From the NCBI GenBank assembly GCA_020638975.1, contig JACKHN010000007.1:124001-188000 (forward strand): DNA of 64,000 nucleotides, written 5' to 3'. Below, piece by piece: positions 34,191 through 41,948 of the stretch (position 1 is its first letter; the number at the start of each line of letters is the position of its first letter). This DNA comes from Planctomycetaceae bacterium. GTDB lineage: Bacteria; Planctomycetota; Planctomycetia; Pirellulales; Pirellulaceae. Under the pieces are notes generated by a model. The model did not search any database and had not been told where the DNA came from. It was given only the letters and a program-made list of their open reading frames with translations. Position numbers and translations under genes: made by a program.

Positions 34191-35096
34191 TCACAGCTTT
34201 TTTGCCTTTTCCAATTCCTCGGCGAACTTCTTCTTGTAGTAGTCCGCCTTGGCCTTCTCGATCGCTAATTCGTAATGCTTCACGGCCAAAGCGCCTTCGC
34301 CGGTGGCGAGGAACACTTCACCCAATTCGGAATGCCAACGATCGATCGACCGTTCCGCTCGGGCGTCGGCACCCAACTCGTCGGCCTTTTTGGCCGCAGC
34401 CAGTGCCTTGTCCTTCTGGCCGGCCTTGAGCCATGCACCGGCCGCTTCCTTATAGTCCCACGCCGTTTCGTCTTTGTGCAGTGGCGCGATCTTCTCGAAC
34501 AACTCGGCACTCTCAACAAACTGGTTCGATAACCGATAGGCAAAGGCCAGCTTGCCGGCGAGTTCGAAATCAAAATCCTTGCCATCGGCCTTGTTTAAAT
34601 GGAGCAGGCCTTGGAAATACTTGCATTGCTGAGCGAAATCCCGATCCAGCAAACCGTGATAGTTCGACATCACATACATCGCCGTGCGATCCTTGTCGTT
34701 CTTGAGCAACCGCTGCTCGTACCGCTTCCGCGCCGCTTCGGCTTGTCCTTTCTTGTGAACGTGTCCCAACAGCGCACGGCAGGTCAGCGAGGCCATGGCG
34801 GGATAGGGGGCGTGTTCGATGACGAACTCGGCAGACTCGAACATCTTGGGAAAATCGCCGCCTTCGGCATACACGACCACCAGCGTTTGATGAATGCGGC
34901 ACTTGTCACTGTCCGATTCAGCCAGCTTGGCCGCAGCCTCGAGCGGCTTGCGACTCTCAGCCAGTTTACCAGCGTTATACAGCGAGGCCCCCGCCGCCAT
35001 CGCCTCACGGTAATTCGAGTAGCCACCCTCCTGGGCCACGACCATCGAGCCCGCAACCAATAACAGTAACCAGCAGAAAGCAAACCGACGTAACAT
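34191..35096 (-). CDS. Exported TPR-like protein
   Basis: From ATG 35096, which has AAGGA 8 bases upstream, the protein is 301 residues with a signal peptide: MLRRFAFCWLLLLVAGSMVVAQ, cut near VAQ. The mature part has helical pairs rich in A, L, K and E (AMAAGASLYNAGKLAESRKP, then ALAAAKKADELGADARAE), consistent with four to six TPR units. It ends AEELEKAKKL. It is probably periplasmic and binds other proteins. The frame is open upstream to 35279, but that stretch is not protein-like. It sits beside accessory genes and is transcribed leftward. No further function can be read. Confidence 0.75.
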   Translation of the reverse strand: MLRRFAFCWLLLLVAGSMVVAQEGGYSNYREAMAAGASLYNAGKLAESRKPLEAAAKLAESDSDKCRIHQTLVVVYAEGGDFPKMFESAEFVIEHAPYPAMASLTCRALLGHVHKKGQAEAARKRYEQRLLKNDKDRTAMYVMSNYHGLLDRDFAQQCKYFQGLLHLNKADGKDFDFELAGKLAFAYRLSNQFVESAELFEKIAPLHKDETAWDYKEAAGAWLKAGQKDKALAAAKKADELGADARAERSIDRWHSELGEVFLATGEGALAVKHYELAIEKAKADYYKKKFAEELEKAKKL

Positions 35097-35403
35097 GTCA
35101 TTATTCCTTGAGTTGGTTAGTCCGAATCGTTTAGCGATGGTATCGCCGAAGGGGTTCGCGTGTCTCGTACTCCGGTCTCGGATGCGTGAACGAAGTAGGA
35201 CAAAGATGGAGGGACAAAAAAACAAGGTAGCCCCAAGAGTCCCCCATATTTTTTGACCACACATTTTTTTGTCCTGCAAATCCGAACTGTCGACGTTAGA
35301 TCTGACGCATTAGGTAGGCCGGACCAAGGCTTTGCGCAGTTCCGGCAGCGTTTTGCGTTGTGTCGTCCCGTTTCATACCGGAACTGCGAAGACTTGTTCC
35401 GGC
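35097..35403. other. Intergenic region with palindrome
   Basis: These 307 bases lie upstream of the TPR protein gene. They contain most of the palindrome at 35314-35407. Frames crossing the region look like shadows. The rest shows no clear signal. Confidence 0.4.
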
Positions 35404-35407
35404 CTAC
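35314..35407. repeat. Palindromic repeat, type B
   Basis: The left arm begins GTAGGCCGGACCAAGGC and runs to GCGCAGTTCCGG. The right arm runs CCGGAACTGCGAAG to GTTCCGGCCTAC. Mismatches are few and the spacer is about 33 bases. Its right end touches the small membrane-protein gene at 35404. This family is common in planctomycete intergenic DNA, as I recall; I have not checked it against other genomes. Confidence 0.7.
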
Positions 35408-35694
35408 GATTGCCACGATTGCAATTCCGGATCATTTCGGCTTTTTCCTTGCACCGCCAGGATGACGAGGATCACAATCACCGCCAAAATCGCCATGCCG
35501 CCGAGTTTCTTCGACAGTTCGTGCGTATCGATCGTCGTGGACGCGGCACTAGCATCCTGCTGAGCCAAAGGCAACGGCAAGCTCATCGACGTCGCGTCCA
35601 ACGGGGCGACAAGGTTCCCCTTGAAACCGAGATCCTGGCCTTCAGCAACTGCGGGGACGAATAGGAGTAACAAAATGGCGAAGCGATGAAACAT
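35404..35694 (-). CDS. Small predicted exported membrane protein
   Basis: The 96-residue product starts with a signal-like hydrophobic segment (MFHRFAILLLLFVPAVAEG) and has a second hydrophobic helix near the end (GGMAILAVIVILVILAV) followed by a basic, polar tail. It would be a single-pass inner-membrane protein if the leader is cut. No family is recognised. A diverged copy of its first 70 bases, with the start codon lost, lies about 140 bp upstream (35786-35858), so the 5' end was duplicated. There is no strong ribosome site (GAAAG only). Confidence 0.45.
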   Translation of the reverse strand: MFHRFAILLLLFVPAVAEGQDLGFKGNLVAPLDATSMSLPLPLAQQDASAASTTIDTHELSKKLGGMAILAVIVILVILAVQGKSRNDPELQSWQS

Positions 35695-35770
35695 GTTTTG
35701 CTTTCGTTTTGGTTGGTTGTTGATCGGTGTCGCTTGGAGCTAATTCATGTCATGCGGAGCATGACCTACG

Positions 35771-36098
35771 CTACTGTCCTCCTGCGACTGCGGGAGGAGC
35801 AAAAGTAACAAGACGGCGAAGCGATGAAACGTATTTTGCTTTCGTTTTGGTCGGTTGGACGCACGCAGTTCGGATCTGTTTCAGCTCATGCGAGGTATCG
35901 CCTGCTTCACGTTCCGTTAGAACATCCACCCTCCTTTTCAACCTTTTTGGTTCGCGACGCTTGTCCGCATCCAGGATCGCCTCTTCAACGCGTACATGTA
36001 TCTCGAAAGTGTCGGCTGGCGTACATCCAAGCGCCGAAAGTTGCTCAAAGAGCTTGTTGAGCGTACTTCAGAATCTCTTCACGTAGCGTGTCGCTCAT
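35771..36098 (-). pseudogene. Frameshifted small gene
   Basis: ATG at 36098 begins MSDTLREEILKY and stops after 17 codons. One frameshift near 36057-36062 restores a long coding-like run: NKLFEQLSALGCTPADTFEI, HVRVEEAILDADKRREPKRL and on to a stop at 35771. The restored product would be about 110 residues, mostly charged helices. The start overlaps the end of the small gene upstream. It is therefore a small protein gene broken once, or a sequencing error. It resembles no family I know and could be an orphan immunity or accessory gene of the toxin locus. Confidence 0.4.
35786..35858. repeat. Duplicated leader fragment of the 96-residue membrane gene
   Basis: This 73-bp segment repeats 35648-35719. 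On the minus strand the copy reads TFHRFAVLLLLLLP, where the intact gene reads MFHRFAILLLLFVP, and the ATG has become ACG. Further on the two diverge. The upstream reading frame crosses it in another phase. It is a small tandem-type duplication remnant. Confidence 0.7.
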
Positions 36099-36342
36099 GG
36101 AAGTTCATCTCAACTATCAGTTCAACGATGTCGGTTGCAACAACCAACCGTCGCATAATTTCCGCAATCCCCTCGGTAGCGAGTTGGTGATGACGCGAAT
36201 ACGTCTGTCGCAATGACTCCTTAATCATACGGTCATTCATTCCGCTGGCCGTAGTCGCTCGGGTTCTTTGACAGACTTGCAACCAATATCTGTCGCCTGG
36301 GGTGGCCCCGGTTGCTTGCAACCGCTGGGTCTGCGGAGGCAT
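36079..36342 (-). CDS. Small hypothetical protein
   Basis: The open frame encodes 87 residues, but ATG at 36240 gives a more convincing 53-residue protein (MNDRMIKESLRQTYSRHHQL, then IMRRLVVATDIVELIVEM). It overlaps the start of the following broken gene, which is typical of tightly packed gene cassettes. The other frame here (36237-36458) is an alternative candidate and ends at this start. No family is recognised. The position downstream of the toxin/immunity pair suggests an orphan cassette gene. Function unknown. Confidence 0.3.
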   Translation of the reverse strand: MPPQTQRLQATGATPGDRYWLQVCQRTRATTASGMNDRMIKESLRQTYSRHHQLATEGIAEIMRRLVVATDIVELIVEMNFHERHAT

Positions 36343-36429
36343 GGGAATAACAGTCGCGTTCGCCGATGAGCCACATCAACGATCACCTCCGATTTTCCCA
36401 AGTTGCGAGCAACTTCAGGCCAGCTTGCG

Positions 36430-36777
36430 TCAAAGTCGCTCCAAGTACTCTTTCTCATTTATGTCGTTTGAAAACGGAACCAGAACCCGCTGTATGTCAT
36501 CCCAAGACTCTGTATACCGGGCCACAACGATACTCGTGTCAAATGTGGTTATCTTGGCTAGACGCTGTAAGTACCAGGGTCGTTCCGTGCAGTAGTAATA
36601 AGCATGACGGTACAAGTTTGTCTCGCCGATGTATGAGGGAAGATTGTGAAGATGATCAATCTCTAGATCTAAATACTCGAATCGCTCCGGAAGGCTGTAT
36701 CGCCGAAGATGCTCTAGTCCGTGGGTCACTAGGACCAAGTACGCATCCGACAGGGTGTTGATATCCAGGATTGACAC
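36430..36777 (-). CDS. Possible immunity protein of the neighbouring toxin
   Basis: A 115-residue acidic, mixed alpha/beta protein lies 16 bp downstream of the toxin domain's stop, with a GTG start. Sequence features include LVTHGLEHLRRYSLPERFEYLDL and a Tyr-rich YRHAYYYCTERPWYLQRLA segment. Polymorphic toxin loci usually place an unrelated small cytoplasmic immunity gene at exactly this position, so the assignment rests on position. It has no signal peptide and no family resemblance I recognise. Its frame is intact although the toxin gene upstream is broken. Confidence 0.5.
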   Translation of the reverse strand: MSILDINTLSDAYLVLVTHGLEHLRRYSLPERFEYLDLEIDHLHNLPSYIGETNLYRHAYYYCTERPWYLQRLAKITTFDTSIVVARYTESWDDIQRVLVPFSNDINEKEYLERL

Positions 36778-36793
36778 GCTAAAAAGGTCCGAA

Positions 36794-37189
36794 CTATTGA
36801 AAAATCGCGGGAAGAATATAAATCTTGTCTCGCATGGCCGCTTCGACTCGAGTCATCCCTCTCATAATGTAAGTAACTCCCGAATTGGGGTCTCGCATAA
36901 CTTCGATCGGTCGGTACTTAGCCCAATCGAACTTGCCTAGCCTGGCGAGTTTATGGGGATCTGCGAATTGCTTTCCACCTGGGTGAGGAACAAGGTTGCG
37001 AATGTCGACATTCTTTGGGCTCGCATTATGCACCAGCATACCAAGCGACGAGACTTGATACACGTGCTGGCCTTGGACTTCGAGGTTGTAGACGCGAATC
37101 GGTTCGGCCAACTTATCGACACGGATGAGTTCACGCACGCCGTCATCACAGAGAACCGTTGCCGGGCTGCAGTTTTTGAGCCTCAACAA
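36794..37189 (-). CDS. C-terminal toxin fragment with HINT end and ParB-like domain
   Basis: This 131-residue open frame is the last intact piece of the broken pretoxin. Residues 30-55 (VYNLEVQGQHVYQVSSLGML, then VHNA) are the closing segment of a HINT autoprocessing domain, and VHNA is the usual end. The rest is the effector: VDIRNLVPHPGGKQ, PIEVMRDPNSGVTYIMRGMT and RVEAA, a layout like ParB/sulfiredoxin-fold nuclease-type domains. The ATG at 37189 is probably not a true start, since the HINT beginning lies upstream in other frames. The activity is inferred. The downstream gene at 36430 is a likely immunity partner. Confidence 0.55.
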   Translation of the reverse strand: MLRLKNCSPATVLCDDGVRELIRVDKLAEPIRVYNLEVQGQHVYQVSSLGMLVHNASPKNVDIRNLVPHPGGKQFADPHKLARLGKFDWAKYRPIEVMRDPNSGVTYIMRGMTRVEAAMRDKIYILPAIFQ

Positions 37190-37851
37190 AATCCCGATGT
37201 TCTACGGACCAAGTAATGTGATTGGGCGTGCAACGGATGGGCTCGTCCAAACCGTCGAGGTACATGCAAACCGTTTTCGGGCGCGACGTGCGTGAATGTT
37301 CCGAGAACGATGCGGCCTTCACCGGCGGGGATCGATGGGCACGGCCAGATGGAAACCACTTCAGCGGGTTCGTCGATGCCGAGTTCCGATACGACCAGCA
37401 TCATCGATGATCCTTCGCGGGCGAGGTGCTCGTTCAGCCAAGTCACAGGCCGCAACAGAACCACCTCGTGCTGCGACGTCTTCAGCGTGATCTTTCGCCA
37501 CGCGTCGGATTGGCGTCGAAACTCAACGACTCGTCGAGCTGCTCGGTTGGATTGATGGCAAAGGCCACTCGCTCGCCAACTTGAATCTGTTCGATCGGTT
37601 TTAGGTGCGCGTTATGGTGGGCGGAGCCCACCCTGCTGTTGGCCATCGCTTCGCCAGTGGATTCGGGGCTTAAATGCCGGTAGCCAAAACCGCCTGCGAT
37701 TAACAGCCAGAGAGCACAGCCAGGCCAGGCCGACGCGTCGTCTCCACGGATTGGAGTCAGAGGCGGAGTTGGGCAGGTTTTGAATTGAAAGCGTGTCATA
37801 TGGTTAAACCTTTGCTGGGTGGTCGTTTCGTTTCGTGGATCGATCGCGGTT

Positions 37852-37879
37852 TCGACAGGCTCGGAGGCCCGTCGTACGA
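37852..37879. repeat. Palindromic repeat, type A, single arm
   Basis: TCGACAGGCTCGGAGGCCCG continuing to TCGTACGA is one arm of the type A element found at 31911-31980 and 41535-41599. It lies inside the broken HINT region, at one of its frame changes. An element inserted here could have contributed to the damage. Confidence 0.6.
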
Positions 37880-40638
37880 TTAGCAGTGTTCGAGTCCGTA
37901 AGTGGCGAAGATGTCGTCGATGTTATTTTCGTGCGGGCGTTTCTTTTGCTGCGGCTGAGCGAATAACCGGCGACAGCGACCGGGATGCAAGCGGCTGCGA
38001 TAGCAAGGTCACCGATGCCGCTTTCCTCGACCGGTCCGAGCGTTTCGTCCATGTGAACTTCCGTGCCCGCCACGAAGCAGTTCGGCCTCATGCCCAACGC
38101 TAACGAACCCGCGATAATAGCGACCGTTCCCGCTCCCTTGCTGATCGCGTGGGCCGTGTCCGATTCCGGCCTGATGAGATTGCGACTCCAATCGGGAGAC
38201 GGAAGATCCGGGATCAAGCCGAAACGATCAATCGAATTGTTGATCGAACTGTTGACCATTCCAATCGCCATATCCGTTGCTGCATTGAGTACGTTGGCCG
38301 CCCCTTGATACTGCGCCAGCATTGAACTCGTTGAAGATGACTAACCCCATCCCAATAGTGAGTCAGGGTTTGCGGTACCACCGCCACCGCCGCCCCAGAA
38401 ACTAGCCATCGCCATCGAGGGCACGCACCGCCTCCGCCGCCAGACGCCAGCGTCGCCTCGAACGCCGCATACGCGTTGGCAGCTGCGCCCTCGGCGTTTG
38501 TCTGAGCGGTCGCCAGCGTTGTTTGTAGATTGGAAACCGCAACTGCCATGGCCCCTCGGCGATGGTTGTGGCGAAGTCGATGTTGAACTCCATCATGCCC
38601 CGCGGCTGCTTCGCTGGCCACCCAGGTGGCAGCGGCCAGGGCGATCGAATTCTCGTACGCCGTGTTGGCTGCGGCTTCGGCAATCACCCACGCGTCGGCA
38701 GCCGCCTGGACGGCGAGGTCGTAATCTGCCTGGGCGTCCGCTTGGGCCATGTCCCAATCGCTGTCTGCATCCGACACCGCGTGATCATATTGCAACTGGA
38801 GCCGCTGTATTTTCAGTAGCAAACGCATTATCGGCGAGCAACACCGCGTCGTCGTACGTCACCGTCGCCGCAGCTTCAGCGGCATCCCATACAGCAGACG
38901 CATCGCGCTCGGCCTGATCGTAGACGGCCTGGACGCAGCTGTCTCGGCAGTCGAGCGGATGGCCGAGGCACCTTGCTCGGCGATCGTCCAAGTTGTATCG
39001 GCGGCAGTGGCGGCAACTTGATACGCGGCATCCGCAGCGTCGCCGCCGTGTTCCAAAACGGCTTCCGCCGCGTCGGCCAGTCCCGCCACGTGGCCAACGC
39101 ATCGGTATCGGCTTGTGCGGCAATGGCCGAGGCATCGGCCATGTCCAACTCGTACTGGTCCCATGCCGTCTGCTCGTCGGAAACCCACGTCGCGTAAGCG
39201 ACTTCTTCGATTCCCGAGAACGTGTTTGGCCGCGCTGGTGACCGACGTGTTGTGGTTGTCGGTTGCCGCTTGCATGTCCGTTTCGTATTGGTTGTACATC
39301 GACGTCCAACACGCATCATCGTCGACGTCGCAATTGAAAGTTCCCATCGCCACGCCTGCATCGGCCACGGCCTGGTCATACGTGTAATCATCCTGGGCAT
39401 CACGAACATCATCGGTATACGTCTGATACGCCGGGTTCGACGATGCCGTTGTAGGTCGTTGTCGCCGAATCAACATCTCCGGTGTAAAGCGCTGGGGGCG
39501 CTGGCTGCGGACGCGTTGTAGTCGGCGTTGGCGTTAGAAATGTCGGTGCGATATCCAGCGTCCGCTGTGTCCATGTCCGTAGTGTACGTGTCGTCGGCGG
39601 CGTTCATGGCGGTATTATAAATGCCATCCGCCGCACTCATTGCGGACGTATATTCCCCGTCTGCCGTATCCATGCTGGTATTGTACGCGTCGTTGGCAGC
39701 CGTCATCGCAGCGTCAGGACACCGCCTGCGGCGGTCATCGTGCCTTCGTACACGCCATCTGCCGCCGCGATCTCCCCATCGTAAGCATCACTGCCGCAGT
39801 GGTCGCCGTTTCATGAATAGCACCGGCAGCAGTCAATCGCGAATTGTAGAAGTGTTCGCGGCGTCGTCCAACGCGTCAGCGTAGGCGTCGTTGGCCGTCG
39901 TCATCGCACTGTCGTAGATTGCACCGGCATCGGAGACCGAAGCATCGTAATCACTGTTGGCCGCGGTCCAAGGCATCGCCGTAAGTCGTCGCCGCCGAGT
40001 CGTAAGCACCTTGCAAGCGTGGCGTTCGCGCTCGCGAGCGATGTTTGATAAACGGACACCGCTCCCGTCAATCGCCGCATTGAGCATGTCCGTGATCGAG
40101 GTCACGGTGGTATTAAAACTGTCGACCGCTGATGTGATGTCGCTTTGAAGCTGGTTGCCAATCAAATCCAACGCATTGGTGAGCGCGTTCAATGCCGCCG
40201 CTTCCGACGGACTAAGTGTCGATCCGCCTGGATCGGGAGACATTGGACCGGGATCGGCGGAAGTGGCCGCTGCGGTGGCATCGGCGGTTAGCGCCGTCAA
40301 GGCAGAATCACACGGATCGAGCGGCGTCGGTACACAATCGATGGCGAGCAACCGTCTGTCCTCCAGCATCTCGAAGCCCAACCGTTTCCGATACTGTTTC
40401 GACCGTCGTCTGGACTTTGCAGACCTCAAGCGCAGCTTCATCCTGGTTTCCCCCCCCGGAGTTTATCGAGCGATCAGTGAAAAGATCAGCAGGCCCGCAC
40501 GGTTGCCTTTCACAGACCTAATACACCGGCCACCGCATCGATTTTCGAAGAAAACCCAAAATGATCGAAAAAAGTTTCTCCGTTGTGCTAACTTGCTTCC
40601 GAACCAGGAAAGTTAAGCACTAACTTGAAATCCGCCTT

Positions 40639-41526
40639 ATGTACGGACTACTTAACATCAACAAACCGCTGGGCAAAACGTCGCGAGACGCCGTGAATTG
40701 CGTGCAGCGCGTGGTGCGGCCTGTAAAGGTAGGGCATGCTGGGACGTTGGATCCATTGGCGACCGGCGTGCTGGTCGTCTGCCTGGGACCGGCCACGAGA
40801 CTCATCCAATACGTCCAGCAACTTCCCAAACGATATACAGGAACCTTCTTGCTGGGTCGGTGGAGCGAGTCGGACGATCTTGAAGCCGAAGTCGTCCAGC
40901 TTGAAAACCCAAAAGTGCCGACCTTCGAAGACGTGGTCGCCGTGCTGCCGCAGTTCACGGGGATCATCCAGCAGCGGCCACCGATCTTTTCTGCCATCAA
41001 GGTGAAGGGGCAAAGGTCTTATGATTTGGCACGTGCTGGCGAGGACGTGCAGCTCGAAGCACGTCCGGTCACAATTCACGACTTGCGAGTTGTGCGGTAC
41101 GACTATCCGGAGCTAGTGCTCGATATTGGCTGTGGCAGCGGCACGTATATTCGTTCGCTTGGTCGAGACATCGGAGAAGCACTCGGATCGGCTGCCGTGA
41201 TGTCTGCATTGGAGCGAACCGCGATTGGTGATTTCACGATCGAGTCGTCGCTGCAACTCCGCGATGTATCCGAAGAGGCGCTGTCCGACCGACTGATTCC
41301 CCCCGAAGCCGCCGTGCAACATATGGACTCGGTGGACCTGACGCCGAACGAAGTCCGTTTAATCAGCAATGGCCTTACAATCGAAAGGATGCAGCACGGC
41401 TTCACGGGAGAAATTGCCGCGTTGGATAATGCCAGACACTTGGTTGCTATCGTAGCTCCACGCACTCCCGATCATTTGCGACCAATCAGCAATCTTGCCG
41501 TGGCGAGTAAGTTCGCGGCGCGCTGA
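40639..41526 (+). CDS. truB: tRNA pseudouridine(55) synthase TruB
   Basis: TruB converts U55 of the T-loop of tRNAs to pseudouridine. The 295-residue protein opens MYGLLNINKPLGKTSRDAVN, as is usual. It has the catalytic aspartate in GHAGTLDPLATGVL, then the KVKGQRSYDLARAGE segment with its conserved tyrosine, and CGSGTYIRSLGRDIGEALG. Length fits. It diverges from the large toxin pseudogene, 197 bp away. A type A palindrome follows the stop by 8 bp and may act as a terminator. The usual neighbours (infB, rbfA, rpsO) are not here. Confidence 0.95.
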   Translation: MYGLLNINKPLGKTSRDAVNCVQRVVRPVKVGHAGTLDPLATGVLVVCLGPATRLIQYVQQLPKRYTGTFLLGRWSESDDLEAEVVQLENPKVPTFEDVVAVLPQFTGIIQQRPPIFSAIKVKGQRSYDLARAGEDVQLEARPVTIHDLRVVRYDYPELVLDIGCGSGTYIRSLGRDIGEALGSAAVMSALERTAIGDFTIESSLQLRDVSEEALSDRLIPPEAAVQHMDSVDLTPNEVRLISNGLTIERMQHGFTGEIAALDNARHLVAIVAPRTPDHLRPISNLAVASKFAAR

Positions 41527-41948
41527 GTCTTTACGTACGACGGGCCTCCGAGCCCGTCGAACCAAGGCAGACGGCGACGGGCTCGGAGGCCCGTCGTACA
41601 GCAGACTAAGCCATTCAGTCGGCACAGCCTGAACTTCTTCACCTCGCTAGCAGCGACCTCAGCGAGAATTCTTCCTACACCCAACGTAGTAGCGAGCTAA
41701 ACTTCTTTCGGGGAGCGTGTGAAGGATGCGGCTTCGCTGATTATGCCTACCTCGACGATCATTCCTTACATTCCCTCTTGGCAAATGGCACGGCTGCCGT
41801 CGCGAAGACTGGCCCGCTGATGTCATCAATGCCGAACGCTTAAAGAAGAAGCTTTGAGACATCAGGATATTGGCCTGGGCATGGACGCGCCCACGGATCA
41901 CCAGCACCCGGTACAGTTGCTGGCACCGCTCGGCTTAAGGCCGCGTCC
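41527..41948. other. Intergenic region with type A palindrome
   Basis: These 422 bases separate truB from ftsK. The first 73 bases hold the palindrome, listed separately. The remainder shows no coding pattern that I trust, although short open frames cross it. The ftsK promoter presumably lies here. Confidence 0.45.
41535..41599. repeat. Palindromic repeat, type A, behind truB
   Basis: GTACGACGGGCCTCCGAGCC and CGACGGGCTCGGAGGCCCGT are near-perfect mirror arms separated by about 14 bases. It lies 8 bp after the truB stop, so it could end transcription. It is the most complete of the three type A elements in the window. Confidence 0.8.

Larger units (their letters stand above)
36794..40441 (-). 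pseudogene. Decayed giant secreted pretoxin: EMLEDRRLL leader, 11-residue repeats, HINT, toxin
   Basis: The leftward gene begins at 40441 with a basic leader (MKLRLRSAKSRRRSKQYRK) and RLGFEMLEDRRLLAID, a planctomycete export/anchoring signature. Ala/Asp/Tyr-rich 11-residue repeats (TAANDAYNTSM, ADGEYTSAMSA, ADGIYNTAMNA, ADDTYTTDMDT) follow to about 38400, then a hydrophobic segment, then a HINT start NCFVAGTEVHMDE near 38070. HINT pieces (KPIEQIQVGERV, VLGTFTHVAPE, then PIRCTPNHITWSV) lead to the toxin fragment. The reading phase changes at least ten times (about 40065, 40010, 39968, 39855, 39800, 39715, 39490, 39440, 39225, more in the HINT), while each phase still reads as repeat protein. 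It is a pseudogene or a badly sequenced gene. Confidence 0.7.

Noticed and set aside
34039..34239. Short rightward frame between the sigma factor and the TPR gene
   Set aside because: It overlaps a palindrome, lacks a ribosome site, and its residues look random.
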